DNA of 64,000 bases from Clytia hemisphaerica (lineage: Eukaryota > Cnidaria > Hydrozoa > Leptothecata > Clytiidae). The DNA lies in the NCBI GenBank assembly GCA_902728285.1, contig CACVBU010000738.1, positions 972,186 to 1,036,185 on the forward strand, written 5' to 3'. The notes below the pieces were generated by a model. That model saw nothing but the letters and a program-made list of their open reading frames with translations. It did no database searches and was not told where the DNA came from. Within the stretch, counting starts at the first letter, position 1; every line of letters starts with the position of its first letter. This document shows positions 1-12,700 of the stretch, piece by piece. The translations under genes and the position numbers were made by a program.

Positions 1-93
1 CGTTCCAAAAGATTCAAAGATGATTCAGTCAAGAAACTTTTGTTTATCATCACGGATGGTGTACCCACAAAACCACGCCTCGCTGATGCATCG
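1..93 (+). CDS. Exon 1 (5' partial): vWA domain 1, central part
   Basis: 31 codons, phase 0 at the donor gtaaaa. It encodes the FIITDG strand, whose Asp is part of the vWA metal-ion site, followed by an ADAS end. It is nearly identical to the 3' part of exon 16 (17536-17628). The start of the exon and of vWA domain 1 is left of the window. Confidence 0.9.
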
Positions 94-3000
94 GTAAAAG
101 TTTCTTGATTTTAAAGTAGAGTAGTTTTATATTATTTTATTGGACCTACCTGGAGGTCCTATAAATTAACCTCTGTCCGTCCGTCCGTCCGTCCGTCCGT
201 TCGTCCGTCTGTTACCAGCTTTTCTCAGGATTGGCTCATTAGTTTTTTCTGATTTTTGGCACAATGATGCAAAATGGCAATGCCCAAAATGTGACGGAGC
301 CCGATTTTCGAAAAAAAATCATTTCCGGTCGAAAATGCCGGAAATATGCCGGAAAAACCGGTTTTTTGGCATTTTCTCAAGATTTCATCATTAGTTTTTT
401 CTGATTTTTTGCACAAAGATGCGTATTAGCAATGCCCAAAACTTGGCCGAGTCCGATCTTTGAGAAAAAATCTTTTCCGGTCGAAAATGCCGGAAATATG
501 CCGGAAATCGCCGTTTTTGCAGATTTTCATCGAACTTTTTCCTTATGTTTCGTTGTTTTTTCACACAAAAACATTATTAATAGCAATGTCCACGATCAAG
601 CATGATTCAATTGTCAATAAAACCGATTTTTGAAGCCGGAACTTTCTAAGAATCGCCGGAACAGCCGATTTTCGCCGGAAAAACGGTATTTCTTAAATTT
701 CTTGAGCTGTATATTATATTTTTTTATGAAATTTTGCACACTGATGCAAAATGACAATACCTAAAATGTGACAGAGCCCGATTTTCGAAAAACATTTTTC
801 CCGGCCGAAAATGCCGGAAATATGCCGGAAAAACGTTTTTTTGGCATTTTATCGAGATTTCATCATTAGTTTTTTCTGATTTTTTGCACAAAGATGAGTA
901 ATAGCAATGCCCAAAACATGGCCAAGTTCGATTTTTGAGTAAAATTCTTTTCTGGCCGAAAATGCCAGAAATATACCGGAAATCGCCGTTTTTGCAGATT
1001 TTCATTGGACTTTCTCCTGATATTTCTTTTTTTTTCACGCAAAATCATTATTGATATCAATGCCAACCATCAAGTATGGTTCAATTGTCAATAAAACTGA
1101 TTTTTGATGCCGGGACTTTCTAAAAATCGCCGGAACAGCAGAATATCGCCAGAAACCTGGTTTTTCTTGAATTTCTCGAGCTGTACTTTATATTTTCTCA
1201 TGAAATTTTGCACACTGATGCAAAATGGCAATACCTAAAATGTGACGGAGCCTGATTTTTGAAGAAAAAGATTTCGGCCAAAAATGCCGATAATATGCCG
1301 TCAAAACCGGTTTGTTGCCATTTTGTCGAGATTTCATTAATCGTTTTTCTCGATTTTTGCTCAAAGATGTGTATCAGCAATGCCCTAAGTGTGGCCGTTC
1401 GGATTTTTGAGAATCATGTTTTTCCGGCTGAAAATACCGGAAGTATGCCGGAAATCGCCGTTTTTGCAGATTTGAATTGGACTTTTTCCATATATTTCTT
1501 TGTTTTTTTCACTTAAAAAGTTATTGATAACAATGCCACCATCAAGCATGATTCAATCGTCAATAAAACTTTTGCAATTTTGCAACCGGAACTTCGCTAA
1601 CCGCTATATTTTCTTAATGATTGTTTTTCTCCTTATTGCTATCTAAGTTTCATCATCAGGTAGGTCCATTCAGCATGTTGCTTGTTTTATATTTTATTTT
1701 ATTTATAGTTTTTTCATGCTCGCATCTATTTTTCAAAACAATAATGTTTTTCTAAATTACCCATTGCTAACCATCCATCGTCCTGCGCGTGCTTGAAATA
1801 GTGCTAGGTCTTAGTAAGAAAAACATCCCAAGAAACGTTCTAAACCTTACACGTTTAGCTGAATAGTTTTACATTGATAAGGATACACATGGTTTGTGTA
1901 ACCAAGGTATAGTTAAGAAGACATTATTTTTGAGGCCGATTCGCATTCCTGATAACAAAACAAATCAGATGGATGTCGGCTGGAGGCTAGGTTCGAGCAT
2001 CAACCCTCTTCTTTAGGGATACCGAAGAACATGGTTCAACCCATAGATTTATAAAGGCCGAAGGGCTAGATGTCGTGCTTCGGCTGAAAAGTGTTAGGTA
2101 GGAAATCCTACATAGGTCACGTGACATTACATTTCAGCGCTTGGCCAATCAGAAGCTTCGCGGGTTTTCGAAAACAATAGCAAAAATATTTTTTCTGATA
2201 TTCAATTTTTTTATCCTGTGATGGCACGACATTTAGCCAGGGCTTTATAAATCTGTGTTTCAACCTTCCACAGTGTTAACACGTGCTATAGCCCGGGAGC
2301 TGGGTAGGTCAACTATGACAGTCGTTTTTATATCGCTATTTTTGCATTCTGGTCCGTAAAATAGACACCTACAAGAAAATTTCGGACAGCAAACAAGTAA
2401 ATTCGGAAACTTCAACAGGGTGGCCACGCATGCTGGAAAAACTGGAAAACCTGGAAAAACTGGAAAAATGTCTTTTTTCTGAAAACTAACTGGAAAAACT
2501 GGAAATAAGTACATTTTCCAAACAGGAAAGCTGGAAAAACTGGAAAAACTTTTTTGAAATTTTGATTTTAACTTTATGTCAGGAATTGGTTAGAATCATT
2601 ATGTGATTATACATTAATATTTTTCATAAGATGTTATCTAGTATGAGTTTTACCATTTTCAGTTTAGTCCATCAGACATTCTTTTGTCAAAGCATAGATC
2701 TCTATGACCGATTTGAAAGAAATGTCTTTTGAAAATCTAGAAGTAGATTTGAAAAACCTACAAAGATGCACTATGGGCTCTGTTAGCCACCAAACTTAAT
2801 TTAATATTGTTTAGTTCACTTTTTTACAACCTCTTATAAATGTACTTTCATAAAATACCTAATTTCGAGAATTTCAATTATCGCAAAGTGTTATAAAATT
2901 CAAAGTCATCTAAATTTTATCAAGAATCCCTTCAAAAAATTAAGTTTTTCGGGGACCTAGAAATTACACATTTGAATTTAAGGTCATTAAACCTATATCT

Positions 3001-6000
3001 TCCGGTACCTATACTTATAGTAGGTATGAAAAAAATAATTTTTTTCTTCTTGGTTAGACCCCCAAACAAATCTAAGGCCCTCAAAGTTCTAATTTAGGAT
3101 TTAAAGTGTATTTTGATTTTAACGTACAGTTTTGAAAATATTTAGGTTCCAATAATCTAATTGCAACACTAGTTACTTTGCAGTGAATCACTGCTCGAAA
3201 TTGGAGACCAAAAGGACTATTTCATAAAAAGTTATTGGAGAAAAACCATTTTGTAGGAACCACAGACAGCGTACTTTCAACACAAAAAGTTTCGGCCTAA
3301 AATTCCACCTACATTTTCAGATAGAGGGTACCTCTATTTTTTGTAGGTTTTGAGGGGTATCCGCTGGTAATAATTTTGCACTCGCTTATAGCTGGAAAAA
3401 AGTACAGATTTTTGGGTGAAGGCTGGAAAAAGGTGCATTTTCCAACTGAAAATACCTGGAAAAAAGGATGTTTTTGACCCAAAAAGCTGGATTTTTCATC
3501 TAAAATAAGCGTGGCCACCCTGTCAGACATAGTGCTACATGATGGTATACATTTGCACGCGCCTCTACGACTGTCATAGTTGACCTCCCCAAGCTCCCGG
3601 ACTATATCTTAGTTTGCTTTCACGGCTTCTACTATATTTTTATTCCATATTTTTACTTTAATAATTTTTTCATCCATCGCAACTTAAGGTTCGTAAATTC
3701 AAAGAAAGCAATTGGGGTGTGATGACTCTTGGTATTGGAAAATTTGACACTAAAAAATTGAAACGATGGGCAACGAAACCTAGTTGGTTCTTTGCTGCCG
3801 ATTTCAAAGATTTTGCAAAAGTGTTTTCAGAAATGAAAGATGATCTTTGCAAAGGTAGGTGACCGTTATTTTACCAAATGATGATGTATTTCTGCAATTT
3901 TTCATATTTTATACCTCGTTTATGAATTTCTATAGATCGAATGTTTGAATGGCTCTTAAAAGTGTTGTCCGGTCTGTTGATTATTTGTCTGTAAATAGAC
4001 CCGATATCTATGGAAATTTCAACAAAATTCATTGCTGTGGAGGAACTTACAGACAATCACAACAACTTGTGCTCTAGTACAGAGTAACTGATTATTTATT
4101 GTTTTACATTTTAGTTGCTAAAGACGTCGAAGAGCAAGAGTGTAAGATTTTCTTCATTTCCCATTTACAGCCAACTGCTTTCAATCTTTGCATTTGAAGA
4201 AGACATTGCATAACACGAGTAAAATGTAACCCTTAGTTTCCGAGTGCCTAGAATTTCAGCCTGACCAAGGGGTAATGTTCCGGGGGGGCACACGATTTCG
4301 AAACGACGGTATGTGCCGCGCAAAATCTGCTTTTCAAAATCGTATCCTTACAGTGCAGTTCAATATGGCTGAAAAGGTACCCTTTCAGTGCATTTTCTCT
4401 TGATTTACCCAACCCTTATAGTGCACTGTATTTCTCAGCTGTAAATCTGTGTGAAAAAAGAAGCTTGGGAAATTTTCTGTTCTAGAGAAAAACTGAGAAA
4501 AATATTCTTGTCAGCTGTAACTATCAGACATTAGAAACTTTTTCAAACAAACGAGAAGTAAAAACCTTTCTTTTTATTATTTGCTTTAAAATTCGACCCT
4601 TGCAGTGCAATCTCGCAGAAACACACCCTTACAGTGCATTTTGAGATGCTGAAAAACCCCACCCTTAAGCGCGGCATATGACGTACACGTTTTTTTTTAT
4701 AAGGAACCTTAACTTTGCTCTGAGCCTGGAGTTCCTTATTTTTACAGAGAATTTCAGCCTCAAAGTTTCTTATCGAGTTCCTTATTTACATAGCTGCTAA
4801 GTTTGGATTCGCAAAAATTGGATTCCTTACCTTAAAACTTTTTTTCTTTCTGAGCAGCTCCTTAACAATTCCTTATTTTTTGGACCATTTTCAGCCTCGA
4901 GTTCCTTATAAACGTGATCCTTATAAAAAAAAACGTGTAGGCCAAATCATATGAGTGCCCCCCCCCGGGTAATGTCATACCCTGTCTTAGTTTCGGAGTT
5001 CGAACATGCTAGAAACGGTTATATCGACAGAATGATTACACCCCTGTCTCACAGCCCCGGTGGAACTTTTTTCTCATCAGGGATAAAAATTCCTATTGAA
5101 ATCCCAATGGGGATAGAAATTCTATTGTTCCAAGATTCTGTGGGGATGGATTTGATGTGCAATTTTTAAAAATTGAATTTCGAATGGGATTAAATAAAAG
5201 TCGATTTCTCAGTGGGGCTGAAATTCTAGGGTTTTTTCCCACCGGGGACAAAATGTTTGCAAAATTTTCCAGTGAGGCTGGGGTCCCTGCGGGTTTGTGA
5301 CACAGGGTTGTAAGACTATTCGACTTTTTATGAATTTTTGGATTCCCTATTTTTTCCAGTGATGGTTGCGGAAGTGGAATATTGTAAATTGAAATACGCA
5401 AATGCAAAACATTGTTATGCTTTCGAAGAATCCAACAAGAATTATGTTTTTGATTCCATCACCTTCAATAAAGCTATCATGAATTGTGTAAGTAAAAGTT
5501 CATTGTGTATTCTTTGTACGTTGTAATAATCGGTACCATGTGATAATTCTACAGGGTGGCCAAAAAAATATGGTCAGCCAAAATTGTTCTACTTGTAGAG
5601 CAATTAGTGCGATAGGAATTATATTTCTCTTTTGTTACATAGTTGCGTTGGAAACTTCATCATAAGCGCTCCCACTAGACACCTTTCTCGTGTCAGATAC
5701 ATAATGCATTCCACAATAATTTTTCATTGTTTGAGGCATTTCATTCAGATACTTCACTTGCCTTAATAAGAGACCATTCCCTTATAAATAACATTTTGAA
5801 CAATCTGGTTACGTATAATGAATGTAGTCTGAAAATTGATAGAATGTCTTCTTCTACCCCAGCCTCCAACCTCGTTCCCTGGGCCCGGTTGTTCAAAAAA
5901 TCGATTAGATTAAATCCCGATTAGCGCTAATCGCGATTTAATCTGGACTTATGCTAATCGGCCGCTAATCCACTTTTGAACAACCGGGCCCTATGCATTA

Positions 6001-6299
6001 TCTGCTTTTGATGCTTACGCTGGCACTTGTTTTGAGAACTAGCATCAGCCAACACCAGGGTTTTCTCTGGCGTCAATCAGTAACATAAATAAAGCCTGGG
6101 ATACACGGGGACGAGGTTGCCCAGCCCATGTTAAGCTTAATATCATTTTACAATTCTTCCGATTCTGTGAAATGACTTTCCATTAATTCATCTACTGTGA
6201 TGCTCATGTATTAGCGAGATAATTACTTCGATAACGAAAACAAATTTTCGGAAAACAAGCAGTACCCATCTATCTTCTTAGTAGAAAGAAAAATTCGCT

Positions 6300-6352
<53 letters not shown>

Positions 6353-9300
6353 AATTGCGCCACGGAAGCTTGAAGTCCTAGAAAAGGCATATAGAAATGT
6401 TTTTTAATCATTTGTATAAGTGTTTGTCAAAGAACATCAATCAAAATAATGACGTCATATTGTCAAATCTTATTAAGCAATTGTTTTTGTGGTTTTTCAT
6501 ATCAAATTGCATATCTCTCAATGAGATATAAATGTCCTCCTAGATGTAATTTCATAGGCCTTTCACCATGTCCTGTTGTCGTCCTAATCTACTTTTAACT
6601 ACATTTATATGTTTGTTTTACGACTTCGAGATTGTATTTCCCAAGGAAAGTAGACTAAATCAATGTTTTTCAAAACCATTTCTTGTTCTTCTTGAAATTG
6701 TTGAAACCATTTGCCAAGGGTAATAGGCTGAGAAATTATTCCTTGTTTTTTTCAAGGAAAATTAACTAAGCTGGTCTACTTGTATACTTGTATTAGCCAA
6801 GGATATGAACTGAAACAATTTTTATTTCAATAAGGAAAATTTACAGAAACTTCTATTTCCAAGTGAAAACCCAAGGATAATAAACTAAACCAATTTCGTG
6901 TATTTTTCAAGGAAAATGAACCAAACCAATTTCGTGTAATTTCCAAAGAAAACCAACTAAGGCAATTTCGTGTATTTCCCAAGGAAAATGAACTAAGCTA
7001 CCAAGGAAAATCAACTATAAACCACTCGTGTATTTCCTAATAGACTGGAGTCGTTTATAATGCATGTAATACTAATAATAAACACAAATAATGATACGGG
7101 ATTTACTTTGTATAAACGACTGGAAGAATCCGGTGTTCCAGCCTTATAGATACCGGGCCTAGCTACGCAGAAACTTGCGTAGCGAGAAAACAATTTATTA
7201 AGCAAAAACAAACTCTCAAAATAAAATCAGCTCAAATGAAACATTTTTAACACACAAATCCACACAAATTTTATTTTCAAGAATTTTTTTTGAGCTGGAA
7301 AAAATTTTAATTGCGATATTGACACTTTTTTTTTGTTTGGAGTTAGTGCACAAAGGTTTCTAGACGACTAAAATTTACTTTTTTTGCTTTATTTCTAATA
7401 TGTCTGAATTAGTCGTCTAGCTTGCTAGACTAATTTCCTAAGGAAAGTGAACTAAACCATTTTTTTGTATATTTCCGGAGGAAGATTATTTTTGCGAGTG
7501 ACTTACTTTGTTGAGATAGTATCTTTTTGACGAGAACTTATTTCTGGCGAATTTTTGCCAAAGTTAAGCGCTCGTGCAAGGTTATATATTATTGTATGTA
7601 TTAATTTTATATTTGCAGGGAGCGAAATTAGTGTCGGATGAGTTCAGAGGGTTCAAAGGACGTGTTCTTACTTTGAACGATAAAGATGATAAATGTTCAG
7701 CAAACCAATTTCCTTCCGTTGATTTGGGACCTTTCAAAGGTATGTATTTTTGACCTCTGAAATCTCCCCTTCCGATATTGTTAGATGTTGGTAACTTTTT
7801 TAAAGAAAATATGTACTCTAAAGGTTCTTATTTTCGTTGTTTTCGAACCTGCGTGATTAGCCTTAATTTTAGACTCAATAATATTAATGAGTTATTAGAA
7901 ATAGAAAAAGCTTAAAATAGTTATACTTGTCGCCAGGAACCATGGAAGGCTGTTATATTTTTCTAATTTTCAAATTTTGCATTTATTATTTGGTGGCATG
8001 TTACCGCTAGAATCATTTTATCACAGCTCTTGCTAAGGTTTCAGCGCCACAAGTCAGGTGTTCCTGCCGCCTTCCTATATTTCCAGTCAATTCGCAGATT
8101 AGCGAGTAGGTAGGCTCTGCCGTTAAAGCCATTAAAGGACTGTCTAAAAGATTCCTGTACTAACCACTTGAAAGGTCGATTCTATCTATATGTCTGTTTA
8201 GAGTCTATGTCAATTGTCAGAGGGTTGATTATTTTTATTTTGAAACTCATTACCAGGTGAATGCAGTGCAGATCCAACACTTTGCACAAATGGAATCACC
8301 ATTTCTTTTTGGTTGAAAATGGAAGAAAATGTAATCGCAAAAATGAAAAGCAAAGGATTCAACGAGTTTTACGTTTGGGCCAGTGGTGGTCTTCAAATCA
8401 AAAACAGGTACGGGTACGGTTGTCAGATTTCTTTATTCATTGTCGTTCCCAGTTCTTGGGGAATTGCAAGGCCCGCGGAATCGGTCAATTGATATTAGAC
8501 TTTGTCAACTTATCTGTCTTAACAATCGTGGGAGGATTTCCTCAAATATAGATGGAAAATAACCTGTTTTTTTTTAGGGCAGAAATTTGTCAATTACAGC
8601 TTTAAACCCTATAGATACTTTCATAACTCAAATGTCTTCTATTGGGGATAGGAGTCTTCTTTGAGATAAAGTTGTCTAGGAAACTTTTTAGGGCTCAATA
8701 GAAATAATTTACTGCTTCACTTTTTAGAGGTTATGCACTGGTTTACCGAAACGGTGGCTTTGAGTTACATTTACAACACAGTGAAGGTGGTCACGTGATT
8801 AAAATGACGTCATTTGTTTATTCAAAATGGTTCCACATCTCTTTCACTTGGTCAGGTAAGAGATGCATATTTTCTTTTGGTTAGGTTTTCGCATAGAGAT
8901 TTGTCATAGCAACGCATGTATGTTGGAATGACGCAATGGCGGGAGGGGGAGTTTAGGGGGTAGCAACTCCGCGCGGCCATTCCGTCAATTTTTCCGCAAT
9001 TTTCTTCACACTGTTAAAATGAAAAATGAAATTTCTTTTCAGTCGAAAATTCTGAAGATTTTGACTTTTTGGTTCCAATTCCGAAATGTCGGAATTCCGA
9101 TCGATTTTTTTCGCTTGAATTCTCCTGTATCCCCAGTTTTCTATCTTTGATAGTGCAGCTAAAGTCAGCGATTTTGTTCAAATTTTCGGTGATTTTCGCA
9201 CAAATACCCGTTCCTCCGCCAAACGCAAAACCTCTCCAGCTATTAAAACTCAAACTTAAAAACTTGTCAAGTTTACCTAATAATTCCAGGCAACTGGTGT

Positions 9301-9681
9301 ACTATCTACATTTCATATTAGTTTAAGTATTTTCTTTATTTTGATTTTCAATTACCTCCATGATATTGAAAACTTTAAATATCTTTTATACAGCATCAGA
9401 AGGCCTCCGTTACTACCAAGATGGTGTTTTAAGTGGATCATCAACCTCCTACAGTAAAAAATTTGCTGCTTCTTCGCAAACATCGATGACTATTGGGAGA
9501 CTCAATAACGGTGTAAAAAATGCAAAACAAAATTCATTTGCTGACTTCAGAATGGACGACTTGGTGATTTATGAACGTATTTTGGCTCTCAAGGAGATCG
9601 AGTATATGGCTGGGAAGCGTAAGACAAAATTAAATCTTTGGGAGGAGAGTACTATTTTGGTGACAGCGGGGTATAACGTAG

Positions 9682-9713
<32 letters not shown>

Positions 9714-12700
9714 TGCCCTCCGATGCATCGGAATGGGTCCTACCCACGGTGGAGTAGGAATCACAGCGCAAGCAGACATTGCAACCCTGCAGATGCGAGC
9801 TGCAGAGCCATGGTGTATACCACGACACTCGAACTACACGGGAGAACGGATGTCCTCGCAGGTGTAGAACCTCCTGAGTGTCACGGCACACCACAATGTC
9901 TGAAATATCTACCCATACTCTTGTATCAGAGTTATGGTACCCAATTCCCCTCAAATGGCATGGGTTGACCCGGGCGAAGGAGCATTCACTTGCCAAGTGA
10001 ATCGTAGTGCCACGGTGGGTATCGAAATCGAGCCTCCTGGACAGAAGTCAAGCACGATAACCACTACACCACTACGCCTACACGGGGTATAACGTAATGA
10101 CTTGATGAAGTCTAAATGAAGATTAAAATGCACCCTTTTTAGCAATTATTCTATTACGCTGACACTGTGTCAACATTTAAAATAGAGTACTTAGTGTGAA
10201 CGGACCTTTTTTATGTTATTGTATTGAGGGTCAAGATTTTTATTATCAACTAAAATCTAAAAAGTTGAAATTTGTGTCTCCAACTAGAATTTAAATCTTT
10301 CAAATAAATCCATAATGAATTTTCGAATAAATCCTCATTTCAAACCGTTAAAATTTATTAATTAATATAATCTTATACGAACTTAAAATTTGGGATCTGT
10401 TCAAGACTTCAAGGTTACAAACGAAGAAATCACTTCTCATTTCAGAATACGCATTGACTTCGAATATTTATTATTACGCACGATGGTTTTGGGCATGGAA
10501 ACGATTATGGCACCACCACGAGGGTAATGGAGAAATCATGTACTCGCCAATGTACTTCCAACAAGATTCCATCAATAATGCCGGAATATTAAAGGTACAC
10601 CTTTCATTTAATGTCTTAATGAGATAATATCAATGTTAATACTAAAACAAACTTTTTTATCAGTAAAATTATTATTAAATCAGAACAATCCATCACCAAC
10701 ATTATGAAAGACTTTCTTATTTCCGAGGAAACATTTTAGGTGCATTTTCGGGGAATTTTCCGCTTTTTCCTCCGGCGGCATATCGGCAAAAGTTTTTTTC
10801 CTGCTTATACAATAGTGTAGAGAAAAAGCAACGACCGAGCGAGAACGTTCCTCTTGTACATAACCAGAGTGTTGGCTATTTTTCCGTTGTAAAGTGGAAA
10901 TTGGAAAATTTGCCTGAGAATGAGAAAGTTAAACAATTTCACCATCTTTATTTTGATATTCCCGTGTGTTTTCCCTCTCTTCGTTATTATTTGACTATTT
11001 TACAGAACAAACCACGACTAGAGTTTTCATCTAAGAGAGGGTACCATTTACGGATCAGAGAAGCAACTTATGCATACATGGGCGATTACAAAGGTACTGA
11101 AAGGTTTTATTTTTACAAAGTGTTCAAAATATGTTTCATATCAGGACGGTGTCTCCCTATTGCTGTATTATGCTGATATAAGCAAAAAATGTTTTTCTTC
11201 TCCTCTTTTTGACCAATCTTGCTCCACATCCGTGTCAATTCAATGTGAAAAAGCTTGTAAATTAAAATTGATGAGTAAGCGAACGATATCACTCTATTTT
11301 AAAAACAAAACCTCTAAAGTTAGACGTTTATCATCCTTGTATCCAAAAAAGACCATTTACCCACATACATAGAAAGTTATGATTTCTAGAAAAAGATCAG
11401 GGTCTGGCCTTGAACTTGAATTGAATTTTTTTTTCATTTTAGTTCTGATAACACAGAGCCAGGCAACGTAATTTCTTTTACCCAAATCCATATCCTAATA
11501 AAAATTTCTCATATAGGTCTTAGTACATATAATATTTATTGGACAATTTCCCTCTTAAGCCTTTAGTCTGGTGGAGATACATCGACGATGTCTTTTTGCT
11601 TTGGGAACACGGGCAAGAGTCTTTAAACGAATTTCTGACATATCTGAATGCCGAGCATCCTTCTATCAAATTTACGGCAGACTTTCCCGACTCAGAAATC
11701 AATTTCTTGGATGTTAAGGTCAGTCGTAAAGGGGATAAGTTAGAGACCGACCTCTATGTAAAACCAACTGACACGCACCAATATCTTGATGCAACATCTT
11801 GCCATCCGGATCATTGTAAGACGTCTATACCATATAGTCAAACATTAAGGCTAAACCGTATCTGTTCGAAGCCCGAGTTGTTTGACAAAAGATGCGATGA
11901 TTTGGAAAAGTGGCTACTCAAGCGAGGATATTGCCAGAGATTGGTGCGCAAGAAGGTGATACAGGGTCGGAAGTTCGATAGAAAGGATCTGTTACAGCAG
12001 GAAAAGAGTGTAAAGAAATATAAGCTCACTCTTATGATAACTTACCATCCTGCGTTCCGGAACCTTTATAGGATTGTAAGGAAGGCACACTCTATTTTAG
12101 CTTTTGATAAAGTACACCAAAAGGTTTTCCAAGACGTGCCGTTAGTGGGCTTTCGCAAGGGCAAAAATCTTAAAGATATGTTGGTTCGCGCGAAAGTCCC
12201 TACCTTGGGGGATGATAACAAAGGCCAGAGTGAACCATGTCTTGGAAAACGCTGTGGTGTTTGTCCTTCAGTTAAGAATACATCAGAGTTTGCTTCTAGG
12301 AATGGAAAGATATACAACATTCGTGGGTTATCTATGAACTGTAGCTCATCCAATGTTGTATACCTTCTTAGATGCAAAACCTGCGGTATTCAGTATGTCG
12401 GTAGTTGCACGACTCCTTTTAGAACTAGGTTCAGTAATTATAAATCGTGTAACAAATATCACAAGGACAAAACTGTGCCACAACAAGAACTTCACGAACA
12501 TTTTGACCTACCTGGTCATTCCGGTTTTGCAGATTTTGAATACACTCTTATTGACCAGGGAAATAGCCTTGAAGATGTCAGGAAGAGAGAACGTTTTTGG
12601 CAATATAAACTTAATACGTTCCTTCCTCACGGGTTGAACGATAGTGAAGTTGTTGTTCCGGATTAGGCCATTTTTTGAACTCCTCAGTTTTCTGGGGATA

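Noticed and set aside
176-205. CRISPR-like or satellite array from the CCGT run
   Set aside because: A simple tetranucleotide repeat without spacers, found in each copy of the repeat family.
724-1380. Several open frames on both strands in 225-1516, 23098-23925 and 57191-58124
   Set aside because: They lie in the GGACCTACC repeat family, recur in each copy in any frame, and have no domain.
5360-7739. A new cysteine-rich domain (CYAFEE ... GAKL ... VDLG) before each LamG
   Set aside because: Its order of motifs (aromatic-x-F-[DE]-[DE], DS, GAKL, L-S-L, W-V-D-L) fits the N-terminal strands of the LamG_3 fold that the C..DP..C and ISFWL part needs. It is part of the LamG domain, not a separate one.
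9652-9996. 114-codon minus-strand frame with Ser-Ile-Tyr-Leu repeats
   Set aside because: It is the SINE and its GATA tail read as protein.
12066-12377. Minus-strand and +2 frames inside the Penelope-like element
   Set aside because: Shadows of the RT/GIY-YIG frame, which alone shows the family motifs.
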